Positions 17,651 to 27,379 are shown, numbered from the stretch's first letter. The stretch: 64,000 bases of DNA from Leptothrix discophora (GCF_030705305.1 NZ_JAUZEE010000006.1:124001-188000), one strand, 5' to 3'. The notes: generated by a model from the letters alone, not told the origin. Program-made: numbers and translations.

Positions 17651-20600
17651 AGGCGCTGAGTCCTGAAATCTCGCGCCCCTGGGCGCGTTTGTTCAGCAGG
17701 GGCATCAGTTGGGCCATCAGTGCGGTCTCGGCTTGCGCTCGCGCCTTCCAGCCGAGTTGAAGCGGTTCCATGAGTGCACTGAGGGCGTCGCCGTCGAGGA
17801 TCAGGCGTTGCAGTGTCTGGTCCACAAAGGCTTGCAGGGCGGGGGTGGCCAGGCCGTGCTGGGTGGCGATGGTGGCCAGCTCGGCGCTGTCGCGTTCCTT
17901 CTTGAAGCGGAGGTAGCCCTCGCGGATGGCGGTTTCGCTGAGGCCTTCGCCCGCCTTCAGGGTGTTGATGTACGCGGCGATGTCGTCGCGCTCGTTCATG
18001 AACTTGGCATCGGCCGCGATGATGCCGATGAGCTGCTCGCGGCTCATCTTGAGTCTGCTGCCGCCCGTGCCCTGCTGGGTGAAGCGGGACATCAGACCCA
18101 TGATGTAGTCGTAGTCGATGACGGCGCTGGCGAACAGCACGAACTCGAAGTCGAGCGGGTCCACTTCGTCGGCGGTGGCTTGGTTGTCTGTGCCGGGCAG
18201 GGTCTTGCCCTGCTGGGCCTTGAGGCGCTGGGCGGTGTCGAGGTACACGCCACGGAAGGCTTGCAAGTCTTCGCGCGGCAGGATGGCTTCGATGGCGGCG
18301 GCGTTGTCGGTGGTGAGGTCGGTGTACTGGTCCAGCTGGGTCTTGAGGCGCTGCACTTCCTTGAAAGCCTTGATGAAGGCGGCGCGGGCGTCGTCCCCCT
18401 TGAGCTGGGGCACGGCTTCGGCCGCGCAGGGCAGGCCCTGGGTCTGCATGAAGTCGGCCAGCTTCTGCACGGCAGCGTCGAGCTTTTCAATGACCACGGG
18501 GGCTTTGTCCACCAGCCAGATCTTGCGTTCTTCCTCGGTGGCGTTTTCACCCGAGAACAGGGCGATGGCTTCGTCCACGTTGGCTTGCTGCTGGCGGAAG
18601 TCGAGGATGTTGCCGTAGGGCTTGCTGCCGTTGAGCACGCGGTTGGTGCGCGAGAAGGCCTGGATGAGCCCGTGGTACCTGAGGTTCTTGTCCACGTACA
18701 GCGTGTTCAGGTACTTGCTGTCAAAGCCGGTGAGCAGCATGTCGACCACGATGGTGATGTCGATCTTCTTGGCAGCGGGGAAGTCGGCATTGGGCCATTG
18801 CTGGTCCTTGATGCGCTTTTGAACGTCCTGGTAGTACAGGTCGAATTCGCCGATCTGGTGGTTGGTGCCGTAGCGGGCGTTGTAGTCGGCCAGGATGGCT
18901 TTGAGTGCGGCCTTCTTGCCTTCGGGGTCTTCCTCGTTGTCGGCCTTTTCCTGCTGCAGGTCCTGCTGCAGTTGCTTCACGTCGGGGTTGCCTTCGGCCG
19001 GGGGTGAGAACACGCAGGCGATGTTCAGCGGCTGGAAGGCCGGGTCGGCGGCCTGCTTTGCCATTTGCAGTTCGTGGAACAGGCCGTGGTATTCGATGGC
19101 GTCGTTGATGCTGGCGGTGGCCAGCACGGCGTTGAAGCGGCGGCCGGCGGTGGCGATGTCGTGCTTGGCCAGGATGGCTTCGACCACGGCTTTCTTGGCC
19201 AGCGGTTCGCCGGGCTTGGGCGGGGGCACCTTGTTTTTGGGGCCCTCGGGCTTGTAGTAGTCCACGTGGAAGCGCAGCACGTTGGCGTCTTCAATCGCGT
19301 GGGTGATGGTGTAGGCGTGCAGCTGTTTCTGGAACAGGTCTTCGGTGGTCTTGAACTGGCCTTCTTCGCCTTCGAACTGTTTGGCGGTGGCGTTCTTCTC
19401 GAAGATGGGCGTTCCGGTGAAGCCGAAGAGCTGGGCCTTGGGGAAGAAGGTCTTGATGGCCTCGTGGTTGTCGCCAAACTGCGAGCGGTGGCATTCATCG
19501 AAGATGAAGACGATGCGCTTTTCGCTCAGCGGTTCAAGCTGTTCCTTGTAGGTCTTGAGGTCGTTCTTCTTGCGTTGTTTGTTGCGCTTGCTGTTCTCGT
19601 CCAGCGCCAGGCCCAGCTTCTGGATGGTGGTGACGATGACCTTGTCGGCGTAATCGTCTGACAGCAGGCGCCGCACCAGCGCGCCGGTGTTGGTGTTCTC
19701 TTCGACGCAGCCTTCCTGGAAGCGGTTGAATTCTTCGCGGGTCTGGCGGTCCAGGTCCTTGCGGTCGACCACAAAGAGGCACTTCTCGATGTCGGGGTTG
19801 TCCTTCAACAGTGTCGACGCCTTGAAGGATGTGAGCGTCTTGCCGCTGCCGGTGGTATGCCAGATGTAGCCGTTGCCGCTGTTCTGGTGGATGCACTCCA
19901 CGATGGCCTTGACCGCATACACCTGGTAGGGCCGCATCACCAGCAGCTTCTGTTCGCAGGCCACCAGCACCATGTCACGGCTGATGGCCTGGCCCAACGT
20001 GCATTTGGGCAAGAAGGCCTCGGCGAAATGGTCGAGGTGGGTGATCTTCTTGTTGGCCTCGTCGGCAAACTGGTAGATCGGCAGGAAGCGCTCGTCGGCG
20101 TTGAAGGCGAAGTGCCGCGCGTTGTTGTTGGCGAAGTACCAGGTGTCGGTGCGGTTGCTGACGATGAACAGCTGCAGGAAGCACAGCAGGGTCTTGCTGT
20201 AGCCGTTGCCGGGGTCGTTCTTGTAGTCAACGATCTGCTCCATGGCGCGGCGCGGGCTGATGCCCAGCGTCTTGAGCTCGATCTGCACGCAGGGCACACC
20301 GTTGATGAGGATGAGAACGTCGTAGCGGTGGTGGCTGTAGTCGGTGTTGATGCGCAGCTGGTTGACAACCTCGAAGCTGTTCTTGCACCAGTCCTTGATG
20401 TTGACCAGGGTGTAGTTGAGCGGGGTGCCGTCGTCGCGGGTGAATGTTTCTCGCTCACGCAGCTTCCGGGACGCGGTGAAGACGTCGGGCGTGACGATGT
20501 CGTCCAGCAGGCGGCTGAACTCTCCGTCGGACAGGTGGACCCGGTTCAGGGCTTCGAACTTCTCGCGGAAGTTGCGTTCCAGCGCGGCGCGGTCCCGGAT

Positions 20601-20726
20601 GTCGGGGCGGTACTCGTACTTGAGGCTCTGGAGTTTGCCGATGAAGCCGTACTCGATGTGCTCTTCCTTGACGACGGGGCTCGGTGCGCCGGATAGCGGA
20701 CCGTAATCAGACTTGGACGAAGGCAT
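17640..20726 (-). CDS. hsdR: Type I restriction endonuclease subunit HsdR
   Basis: This is the translocating nuclease subunit. With the ATG at 20726 it has 1028 residues, close to EcoR124I-type HsdR. The PD-(D/E)XK nuclease is read as Asp136, Glu150 and Lys152 (YDVLILINGV ... QIELKT). Walker A is TTGSGKT (291-297), the DEAD-type box is DECH (410-413) and GFTGTPI follows. The C-terminal helical domain appears complete. No good ribosome-binding site precedes this ATG, but homologous sequence seems to start here. It is the first gene of the five-gene restriction operon. Confidence 0.95.
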   Translation of the reverse strand: MPSSKSDYGPLSGAPSPVVKEEHIEYGFIGKLQSLKYEYRPDIRDRAALERNFREKFEALNRVHLSDGEFSRLLDDIVTPDVFTASRKLRERETFTRDDGTPLNYTLVNIKDWCKNSFEVVNQLRINTDYSHHRYDVLILINGVPCVQIELKTLGISPRRAMEQIVDYKNDPGNGYSKTLLCFLQLFIVSNRTDTWYFANNNARHFAFNADERFLPIYQFADEANKKITHLDHFAEAFLPKCTLGQAISRDMVLVACEQKLLVMRPYQVYAVKAIVECIHQNSGNGYIWHTTGSGKTLTSFKASTLLKDNPDIEKCLFVVDRKDLDRQTREEFNRFQEGCVEENTNTGALVRRLLSDDYADKVIVTTIQKLGLALDENSKRNKQRKKNDLKTYKEQLEPLSEKRIVFIFDECHRSQFGDNHEAIKTFFPKAQLFGFTGTPIFEKNATAKQFEGEEGQFKTTEDLFQKQLHAYTITHAIEDANVLRFHVDYYKPEGPKNKVPPPKPGEPLAKKAVVEAILAKHDIATAGRRFNAVLATASINDAIEYHGLFHELQMAKQAADPAFQPLNIACVFSPPAEGNPDVKQLQQDLQQEKADNEEDPEGKKAALKAILADYNARYGTNHQIGEFDLYYQDVQKRIKDQQWPNADFPAAKKIDITIVVDMLLTGFDSKYLNTLYVDKNLRYHGLIQAFSRTNRVLNGSKPYGNILDFRQQQANVDEAIALFSGENATEEERKIWLVDKAPVVIEKLDAAVQKLADFMQTQGLPCAAEAVPQLKGDDARAAFIKAFKEVQRLKTQLDQYTDLTTDNAAAIEAILPREDLQAFRGVYLDTAQRLKAQQGKTLPGTDNQATADEVDPLDFEFVLFASAVIDYDYIMGLMSRFTQQGTGGSRLKMSREQLIGIIAADAKFMNERDDIAAYINTLKAGEGLSETAIREGYLRFKKERDSAELATIATQHGLATPALQAFVDQTLQRLILDGDALSALMEPLQLGWKARAQAETALMAQLMPLLNKRAQGREISGLSAYAQ

Positions 20727-21053
20727 GGGGTAACGAAACGAGTAGGCGATGGACCGACAGGCTGCGCGACGAGCGGGCGGGGACGGATTGTGGCCGTTGG
20801 CCCATGAAGTGCGACGTCCTGAGCGCCTCCATTTTGGGGAGAGCTGGCCTGGCATCGGCTGGATGCGTTTGCCGGCCACCCACGCTGGAGAAAAAATCCA
20901 AGGCAGTACCTGATCCGTTTCGTGGCCAGAAGCCGCAATGAACGCCAATGGCCGCTCATGGGCAGGCTTGTCCATAGGCTTTGTGTCGGAACTGGGTCGT
21001 TATCAGCCGACCCAGTCCATCCCCCACATCGACCGCATCCCACCCGCAGCCGT
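20727..21053. other. Intergenic region upstream of hsdR, with terminator-like hairpin
   Basis: No gene is supported in these 327 bases. It should contain the promoter of the restriction operon, but I see no clear -35/-10 pair. An inverted repeat, ACTGGGTCG (20991-20999) and CGACCCAGT (21008-21016), lies just past the stop of the small membrane protein gene that reads leftward from 21545. It may terminate that transcript, though no T-run follows it. Confidence 0.55.
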
Positions 21054-21545
21054 TCAGCCCGCGTCCCGCCTTCTCCGCGCCACCAGCGCATACCTCACCG
21101 CGCCGATCACCAGGCCCAGTCCCGCCAGACCGAACAGCGCCATCACCGCGTGTTCGCCCGCGCTGAGGCGGATGCCTTCGGCGATGTGGCACAGGGTGTC
21201 GGTGGCCTTGCAGGTGAGCGGGCCGCTGTGGCCGCGGCGTTGCCAGGCGAACCACAGGCCGGCGCTGCCCATGGCGGTGGTGCACAACATGGCCCAGCCA
21301 TTGCCGCGGTCCAGGGTCAGGTGAGGGGCGGCTGACATGACGACCGCGAAGCTGAACCAGCCCACGTGCGCCCAGCCAGCGTCCGGCCAGGTGAACCACT
21401 GCACCAGCACGAAGCCGGCCAGCACCAGGCAGGACAGTGTGGTCAGCGCGGCAAGCGCCTTGCCTGCGGCGACCAGGGAGACGGGCCAGCGCAGCACAGG
21501 CGGGCTGCGGCGTTTCGCCGATCGCGCTCGGTCAGCGGGGTTCAT
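21054..21545 (-). CDS. Small four-transmembrane protein of unknown function
   Basis: I do not recognise this 163-residue protein. Four hydrophobic segments are visible: LTTLSCLVLAGFVLVQWF, VGWFSFAVVMSAAPHL, AMLCTTAMGSAGLWFAW and AVMALFGLAGLGLVIGAV. Between the third and fourth is a short loop with two cysteines (LTCKATDTLCHIAEG) that could form a disulfide. The ATG at 21545 is preferred because AGGAG lies 6 bases upstream. It sits between the restriction operon and the xylose operon without an obvious link to either. Confidence 0.7.
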   Translation of the reverse strand: MNPADRARSAKRRSPPVLRWPVSLVAAGKALAALTTLSCLVLAGFVLVQWFTWPDAGWAHVGWFSFAVVMSAAPHLTLDRGNGWAMLCTTAMGSAGLWFAWQRRGHSGPLTCKATDTLCHIAEGIRLSAGEHAVMALFGLAGLGLVIGAVRYALVARRRRDAG

Positions 21546-21789
21546 GGGCATCTCCTTCTGACGCGGATGCATGAGCCTGCCACAGGCATCGCCGAGCCAG
21601 CACGGTCTGCCGCTTGCGCGTCACGGCGGATGGCCGCTGCCCTTTCCAGATTCGCCCAAGGCCACCGAGACCCTGGCCGATTCCGCCGTGCTCTTCGCGG
21701 TGCGGAGGGCAAGACTCAGGGTTTTGCCTCCCATCCTCCCCCCGCTTCACCCCGGCAGACTTCGCCCCTGCCGAACACCCGAGCTCACC

Positions 21790-22953
21790 ATGTCCACCAC
21801 CCCCGACCTCACCCTGCGCCCCTGGTCCGCCTGCCTGCCCGACGATGCCGACCGGGCCCTGCTGCTCGGCCGCATGGACTTCGGCGCCGGCCCGACGCCG
21901 GTGCTGCTGCGGGGTGGCGAGGTGCATGACCTGAGCCGGGTGGCGCCGACCGTGTCGGCGCTGCTGGAGTCGCTGCCGGCGGGCGCGCCGATGCCGGCCG
22001 GCACGCGCGTCGGCACCGTCGCCGACGTGGCCGCCGATCCGAAGGTGCGGCTGCTGGCCCCGGTGGACCTGCAGTGCGTCAAGGCCTCGGGCGTGACCTT
22101 CGCGGTGTCGGCGCTGGAGCGCGTCATCGAGGAGCGCGCGCGGGGCGACGCGGCGCGCGCCCAGGCCATCCGCGCGACCTTGTCCGAGCGCATGGGCGGC
22201 GACCTGCGCGGCGTCAAGCCGGGCTCGGAGCCGGCGCAGCGGCTCAAGGCCGCGCTGCAGGCCGACGGGCTGTGGTCGCAGTACCTGGAGGTCGCCATCG
22301 GCCCCGATGCGGAGATCTTCACCAAGGCCCCGGTGCTGTCGGCCGTGGGCGCGGGCTCGGACGTCGGCGTGCGGGCCGATTCGAGCTGGAACAACCCCGA
22401 GCCGGAGATCGTGCTGGTCTGCGACAGCCAGGGCCAGGTGCGCGGCGCGGCGCTGGGCAACGACGTCAACCTGCGCGACATCGAGGGCCGCAGTGCGCTG
22501 CTGCTGGGCAAGGCCAAGGACAACAACGCGTCCTGCTCGATCGGGCCCTTCATCCGCCTGTTCGACGCGCACTACACGCTGGACCACGTGCGGGCCTGCG
22601 AGGTCACGCTGGAAGTCCACGGTGCGGATGCCTTCGTGCTGAACGGCAAGAGCTCGATGGACCAGATCAGCCGCGACCCGCTCGACCTGGTCGGCCAGAC
22701 CCGTGGCCGCGACCACCAGTACCCGGACGGCTTCGCGCTGTTCCTGGGCACGCTGTTCGCGCCGGTGGCCGACCGCGGCGCGCCGGGGCAGGGCTTCACC
22801 CATCACCCGGGCGACCGCGTGCGCATCGCCTCGCCGGCCTTGGGCGCGCTGGAAAACCGCGTCGTCTTCTGCCACGAGGCGCCGCCCTGGACCTGGGGCC
22901 TGGGCGCGCTGATGCGCAACCTGTCCGCGCGCGGCCTGCTGCGCCAGCCCTGA
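21790..22953 (+). CDS. xylX: 2-keto-3-deoxy-D-xylonate dehydratase (FAH family), Weimberg pathway
   Basis: This 387-residue fumarylacetoacetate-hydrolase-fold enzyme closely resembles Caulobacter XylX, which converts 2-keto-3-deoxy-D-xylonate to alpha-ketoglutarate semialdehyde. Recognisable stretches include LLAPVDLQCVKASGVTFAVS, WNNPEPEIVLVCD, GNDVNLRDIEGRSALLL, KAKDNNASCSIGPFIRLFD and HQYPDGFALFLGTLFAP. The Glu/Asp residues of these motifs bind the metal. It is the first gene of a four-gene operon, with xylB 32 bp downstream. The ribosome-binding site is weak. Confidence 0.92.
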   Translation: MSTTPDLTLRPWSACLPDDADRALLLGRMDFGAGPTPVLLRGGEVHDLSRVAPTVSALLESLPAGAPMPAGTRVGTVADVAADPKVRLLAPVDLQCVKASGVTFAVSALERVIEERARGDAARAQAIRATLSERMGGDLRGVKPGSEPAQRLKAALQADGLWSQYLEVAIGPDAEIFTKAPVLSAVGAGSDVGVRADSSWNNPEPEIVLVCDSQGQVRGAALGNDVNLRDIEGRSALLLGKAKDNNASCSIGPFIRLFDAHYTLDHVRACEVTLEVHGADAFVLNGKSSMDQISRDPLDLVGQTRGRDHQYPDGFALFLGTLFAPVADRGAPGQGFTHHPGDRVRIASPALGALENRVVFCHEAPPWTWGLGALMRNLSARGLLRQP

Positions 22954-22985
22954 TCACGCGTCGACACCTCATCCCACAAGCAACC

Positions 22986-23747
22986 ATGAGCACCGCCATC
23001 TACCCCAGCCTGTCCGGCAAGCGCGTCGTCGTCACCGGCGGCGGCTCCGGCATCGGCGCCGCGCTGGTCGAAGCCTTCGTGCGGCAGGACGCCCAGGTCT
23101 TCTTCCTCGACATCTGCGACGACGAGGCACAGGCCCTGGCGGTGCGCCTGGCGGGTGCCAGGCATGCGCCGCGCTTCCTGCACTGCGACCTGACCGACCT
23201 CGACCAGGTCGGCGCGACCTTCGCGCAGATCCTCGCGACCAGCGGCGGCGTCGACGTGCTGGTCAACAACGCCGCCAACGATGACCGCCACACGCTGGCC
23301 GAGATCACGCCCGCGTACTGGGACCGCCGCATCGCCGTCAACCTGCGCCACCTGCTGTTCTGCAGCCAGGCGGTGGTGCCGTCGATGCGGTCCGCCGGCG
23401 GCGGGTCCATCGTCAACATGGGCTCGGTGTCCTGGCACCTGGCCTTGCCCGACCTGGTGATCTACGAGACCGCCAAGGGCGGCATCGAGGCCATGACCCG
23501 CGCGCTGGCCCGAGACCTCGGCGGCGACAGGATCCGCGTCAACTGCGTCGTGCCGGGCGGCATCCGCACGCCGCGCCAGGCCCGGCTCTGGCACCACCCG
23601 GACGAGGAGGCCCGCATGCTCGCGGCCCAGTGCCTGAAGGAACGCGTGGACCCGGAACACGTCGCCGCGATGGTGCTGTTCCTGGCCTCGGACGACGGCC
23701 GCATGTGCACGGCCCACAACTACTTCGTCGATGCGGGGTGGCGATGA
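22986..23747 (+). CDS. xylB: NAD-dependent D-xylose 1-dehydrogenase (SDR), Weimberg pathway
   Basis: This 253-residue short-chain dehydrogenase oxidises D-xylose to D-xylonolactone. It shows the Rossmann motif TGGGSGIG (17-24), NNAAN (94-98) and the catalytic Ser147, Tyr160 and Lys164 (GSVSW ... YETAK). It matches Caulobacter XylB closely (IYPSLSGKRVVVTGGGSG, NDDRHTLAEIT, YWDRRIAVNLRH). The stop overlaps the xylC start in ATGA, so the two are translationally coupled. The neighbouring xylX, xylC and xylD make the assignment firm. Confidence 0.93.
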   Translation: MSTAIYPSLSGKRVVVTGGGSGIGAALVEAFVRQDAQVFFLDICDDEAQALAVRLAGARHAPRFLHCDLTDLDQVGATFAQILATSGGVDVLVNNAANDDRHTLAEITPAYWDRRIAVNLRHLLFCSQAVVPSMRSAGGGSIVNMGSVSWHLALPDLVIYETAKGGIEAMTRALARDLGGDRIRVNCVVPGGIRTPRQARLWHHPDEEARMLAAQCLKERVDPEHVAAMVLFLASDDGRMCTAHNYFVDAGWR

Positions 23748-24661
23748 ACACGAGCCTTTCAAGGGACGTTCCAAAGGACGTCACCTGCGTCTGGCCGCTC
23801 GCGGCCACCCTCGGCGAAGGACCGGTCTGGTCGGTGCCCGACGCGTGCCTCTGGTTTGTCGACATCAAGCGCCACCAGCTGCACCGCCATGTGCCGGGCA
23901 CCGAGGGCGGCCAGACCTGGGCGCTGCCCGGCCAGGCCGGCTTCGCGCTGCCGGCGAAGGGCGGTGCGTCGTCGACCGGCGGTGAACTGGTCATCGGCCT
24001 GCCCGGCGAACTGCGGGCCTTCGACCCGCGCAACGGGCAGAGCCGGCCGCTGCTGCGCTTCGAGCAGGACCGGCCCGGCAACCGCCTCAACGATGCCCAC
24101 GTCGATGCCGCCGGCCGGCTCTGGTTCGGATCGATGGACGATGCCGAGACCGCGCTCAGCGGCGCGCTGTATTCGTGCGTGCAAGGCCGCCTGACGCGCC
24201 ACGACGACGGCATCTGCATCACCAACGGCCCGGTCACCAGCCCGGACGGCCGCACGCTGTACCACACCGACACGGTGGCCCGCGAGATCCATGCCTTCGA
24301 CCTCGCGGCCGATGGCACGACCTCGGGCAAGCGGCTGTTCCTGCGCTTCGGCGACGACCACGGCTGGCCCGATGGCAGCAGCGTCGATGCCGAGGGCTGC
24401 CTGTGGGTCGCCTTCTTCGGCGGCTGGGGCGTGCGCCGCTATGCGCCGGATGGCCGCTTGCTGGCCGTCGTCCCGCTGCCCTGCGCCAACGTCACCAAGC
24501 TCGCTTTCGGCGGCCCCGACCTGCGCACCGCCTACGTCACCACCGCGCGCAAGGGCCTGGGCGAGGTCGATCTCGCCGCGCAGCCGCTGGCCGGTGGCCT
24601 GTTCTCCTTCACGGCACCCGCGCCGGGCCTGCCGTCGACCGCCTGGGACTTCCCTGCATGA
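23744..24661 (+). CDS. xylC: D-xylonolactonase (SMP-30/gluconolactonase family)
   Basis: The 305-residue beta-propeller protein opens the lactone made by xylB, giving D-xylonate. SMP-30 family residues are visible: metal-binding Glu in GEGPVWS, Asn/Asp in RLNDAHVDAAGRLWFGS, TNGPVTSPDGRTLYHTDT and Asp in GWPDGSSVDAEGCLWV. The start overlaps the xylB stop by 4 bases and the stop overlaps the xylD start by 4 bases. The function is assigned by fold and context. Family members also act on gluconolactone. Confidence 0.9.
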   Translation: MNTSLSRDVPKDVTCVWPLAATLGEGPVWSVPDACLWFVDIKRHQLHRHVPGTEGGQTWALPGQAGFALPAKGGASSTGGELVIGLPGELRAFDPRNGQSRPLLRFEQDRPGNRLNDAHVDAAGRLWFGSMDDAETALSGALYSCVQGRLTRHDDGICITNGPVTSPDGRTLYHTDTVAREIHAFDLAADGTTSGKRLFLRFGDDHGWPDGSSVDAEGCLWVAFFGGWGVRRYAPDGRLLAVVPLPCANVTKLAFGGPDLRTAYVTTARKGLGEVDLAAQPLAGGLFSFTAPAPGLPSTAWDFPA

Positions 24662-26439
24662 CCGAGCCTCGCATCCCTGTCCGTCCCTTCCGATCGCGCG
24701 AATGGTTCGCCAACGCCGATCGCATCGACCAGACCGCGCTCTACCTCGAGCGCTTCATGAACCACGGCCTGACGCCCGCCGAGCTGCGCTCGGGGCGGCC
24801 CATCATCGGCATCGCCCAGACCGGCAGCGAGCTGTCGCCCTGCAACCGCATCCACGTCGAGCTGGCGCAGCGGGTCAAGGACGGCATCCGCGACGCCGGT
24901 GGCATCCCGCTCGAATTCCCGGTCCACCCGATCTTCGAGAACTGCCGCCGCCCGACCGCCGCGATCGACCGCAACCTCGCCTACCTGGGCCTGGTCGAGA
25001 TCCTGCACGGCTACCCGCTGGACGCGGTGGTGCTGACCACCGGCTGCGACAAGACCACGCCATCCGGCGTCATGGCCGCCAGCACGGTCGACCTGCCGGC
25101 CATCGTGCTGTCGGGCGGGCCGATGCTGGACGGCTGGATGAACGGCGAGCGCGTCGGCTCCGGCACGGTGATCTGGCGCAGCCGCCGCCAGCTGGCCGCC
25201 GGCGAGATCGACGAGGAACAGTTCCTCGACGCCGCCGCCGCGTCAGCGCCCTCGGCCGGCCACTGCAACACCATGGGCACGGCCTCGACCATGAACGCGC
25301 TGGCCGAGGTGCTGGGCCTGTCGCTGCCGGGCTGCGCGGCCATCCCCGCGCCCTACCGCGAGCGGGCGCAGATGGCCTACGCGACCGGCCGGCGCATCGT
25401 CGACATGGCCTACGAGGACCTGCGGCCCTCGCGCATCCTCAGCCGGCGGTCCTTCCTCAACGCCATCGCGGCGGTGACGGCGCTGGGCGGCTCGTCCAAC
25501 GCCCAGCCGCACCTGCATGCCATGGCCCGCCATGCCGGCTTCGAGCTGTCGGCCGAGGACTGGAAGCAGGCCCACGACATCCCCCTGCTGGTCAACCTGC
25601 AGCCGGCCGGCAAGTACCTGGGCGAGAGCTTCCACCGCGCCGGCGGCGTGCCGGCGGTGCTGGCCGAGCTGATCCGGGTCGGCCGGGTCGACGGCGCCTG
25701 CGCGACCGTGACCGGCCAGACGCTGGCGGCCAACGTCGAGGGTCGCCGCAGCCTCGATGCGGACGTCATCACGCCCTACGAGCAGCCGCTGATGGAGAAG
25801 GCCGGCTTCCTGGTGCTGGCCGGCAACCTGTTCGACTTCGCGATCATGAAGACCTGCGTGATCTCGCCGGACTTCCGCCGCCGCTACCTCAGCCGCCCCG
25901 GCGCCGAAGGCATCTTCGAGGGCCGCGCCATCGTCTTCGACGGCCCGGACGACTACCACGCCCGCATCAACGACCCGGCGCTGGCGATCGCCGAGGACTG
26001 CATCCTGGTCATGCGCGGGGCCGGCCCGATCGGCTTTCCCGGCTCGGCCGAGGTGGTCAACATGCAGCCGCCCGATGCGCTGATCCGGCGCGGCATCACC
26101 AGCCTGCCGACGCTGGGCGACGGCCGGCAGTCGGGCACGTCCGACAGCCCGTCCATCCTCAACGCCTCGCCCGAGGCGGCGGCAGGTGGCGGCCTGGCCT
26201 GGCTGCAGACCGGCGACCGCATCCGCGTCGACCTGAATGCCGGCCGCTGCGACATGCTCGTGCCAGACGAGGAACTCGCGCGCCGCCGCACGGCCGGCCT
26301 GCCGGCCATCCCGCCCAGCCAGACGCCGTGGCAGGAGATCTACCGCGCGACCGTCGGCCAGCTCGACAGCGGCGCCTGCATGGAGCTGGCGCTGAAGTAC
26401 CGGGCGGTGAGCGACGTGACGCCGCGGCACAACCACTGA
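24658..26439 (+). CDS. xylD: D-xylonate dehydratase (IlvD/Edd family)
   Basis: The 593-residue Fe-S dehydratase converts D-xylonate to 2-keto-3-deoxy-D-xylonate, the substrate of xylX. The three cluster cysteines of IlvD/Edd enzymes are at 62 (ELSPCNRIH), 130 (TTGCDKTTPS) and 203 (GHCNTMGTAS). Further family stretches are ALGGSSNAQPHLHAMAR and GPIGFPGSAEVVNMQPP. The start is the coupled ATGA with xylC. The operon ends here. No alpha-ketoglutarate-semialdehyde dehydrogenase (xylA), transporter or regulator follows. Confidence 0.94.
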   Translation: MTEPRIPVRPFRSREWFANADRIDQTALYLERFMNHGLTPAELRSGRPIIGIAQTGSELSPCNRIHVELAQRVKDGIRDAGGIPLEFPVHPIFENCRRPTAAIDRNLAYLGLVEILHGYPLDAVVLTTGCDKTTPSGVMAASTVDLPAIVLSGGPMLDGWMNGERVGSGTVIWRSRRQLAAGEIDEEQFLDAAAASAPSAGHCNTMGTASTMNALAEVLGLSLPGCAAIPAPYRERAQMAYATGRRIVDMAYEDLRPSRILSRRSFLNAIAAVTALGGSSNAQPHLHAMARHAGFELSAEDWKQAHDIPLLVNLQPAGKYLGESFHRAGGVPAVLAELIRVGRVDGACATVTGQTLAANVEGRRSLDADVITPYEQPLMEKAGFLVLAGNLFDFAIMKTCVISPDFRRRYLSRPGAEGIFEGRAIVFDGPDDYHARINDPALAIAEDCILVMRGAGPIGFPGSAEVVNMQPPDALIRRGITSLPTLGDGRQSGTSDSPSILNASPEAAAGGGLAWLQTGDRIRVDLNAGRCDMLVPDEELARRRTAGLPAIPPSQTPWQEIYRATVGQLDSGACMELALKYRAVSDVTPRHNH

Positions 26440-26518
26440 GGGCTTGAGCCTGACCGGAGGACCGCGCAGATGCGCATCCGTCCGGCTTCATGGGGTGCCG
26501 CGCCGGCCCCGACGCGAC

Positions 26519-27271
26519 TCACTGCAGCGTCTCGCCGCCGTTCGGCGAGGCGGCTGCGGCGACGCCGCCGAGCGCGGCCTGCCAGGTCCGCATCGGGATG
26601 TGGTGGGTCAGGCGGTGCAGGGCGCAGTCCAGCAGCGTGGCATGCAGCTCGTGGCCGATGCCTTCGGCGATGTCGATGGTGGCGTCGCTGCCTTCGAGCT
26701 GGGCCAGGTGCTGCATCGCGTCCTTCGCGTGGCGCACGGGGATCACCGGATCGGCGCTGCCATGGAAGAAGTGCAGCGTGGTCAGCTTGGGCGCCTGTGC
26801 GGGCAGGCTGGCGTAGCGGCCGCTGAAGGCCAGCACGCGGCCGGCCAGGCCGTCGTTCGCGGCGATGGCTTCGAGCGCCAGGATGGCGCCCTGCGAGAAG
26901 CCGACCAGCGCGGTCGCGGCCTCGCCGATGCCCAGGCGCTGCTGGTGGGCGCGCACGTCGGCGACGAAGCGTGGCAGCACGGCGGCGACGCGTGCCGGCC
27001 GGTCGGCCTCGACGTCGCCGCGGATCGAGAACCACTGCCGGGCCGAGCCGTCGTGCGGCATGCCGTCGAAGGGGTCGTAGCCCTGCAGCGAGATCACCGC
27101 CGCTTCCGGGAAATGGGCCTGCAGCACGCGGCCCAGCGGCAGCAGGTTGGCCGCGTTCGCGCCCACGCCGTGCATCAGCAACAGCAGCTGGCGCGGCGCG
27201 CCGGTGCGCGGCATCAGGGCGAGGTCTGCGGTGTGGGTGTCGGTGCGCGAATCGGTGGTCATGGCGGTCAT
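26519..27271 (-). CDS. ypfH: Alpha/beta-hydrolase esterase, YpfH-like
   Basis: The 250-residue protein belongs to the phospholipase/carboxylesterase group of alpha/beta hydrolases. The catalytic triad is Ser126 (VGFSQGA), Asp174 (GSADPVIP) and His207 (GIGHELH), and the oxyanion strand is LLLMHGVGANA. The substrate is unknown; E. coli YpfH hydrolyses short acyl esters. A second in-frame ATG nine bases downstream could be the real start, as neither has a clear ribosome-binding site. It follows ltaE on the same strand by 108 bp. Confidence 0.82.
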   Translation of the reverse strand: MTAMTTDSRTDTHTADLALMPRTGAPRQLLLLMHGVGANAANLLPLGRVLQAHFPEAAVISLQGYDPFDGMPHDGSARQWFSIRGDVEADRPARVAAVLPRFVADVRAHQQRLGIGEAATALVGFSQGAILALEAIAANDGLAGRVLAFSGRYASLPAQAPKLTTLHFFHGSADPVIPVRHAKDAMQHLAQLEGSDATIDIAEGIGHELHATLLDCALHRLTHHIPMRTWQAALGGVAAAASPNGGETLQ

Positions 27272-27379
27272 CTGAAGATCGGGACGAAGCGGATTCTCCC
27301 GCCCGCCCGGCCCGCCACGGTTGCCCGGCTTTGAATGCAGCGTTGCTGGATGCTGGCTCCGGCCGCCTTCACGCCGCCT

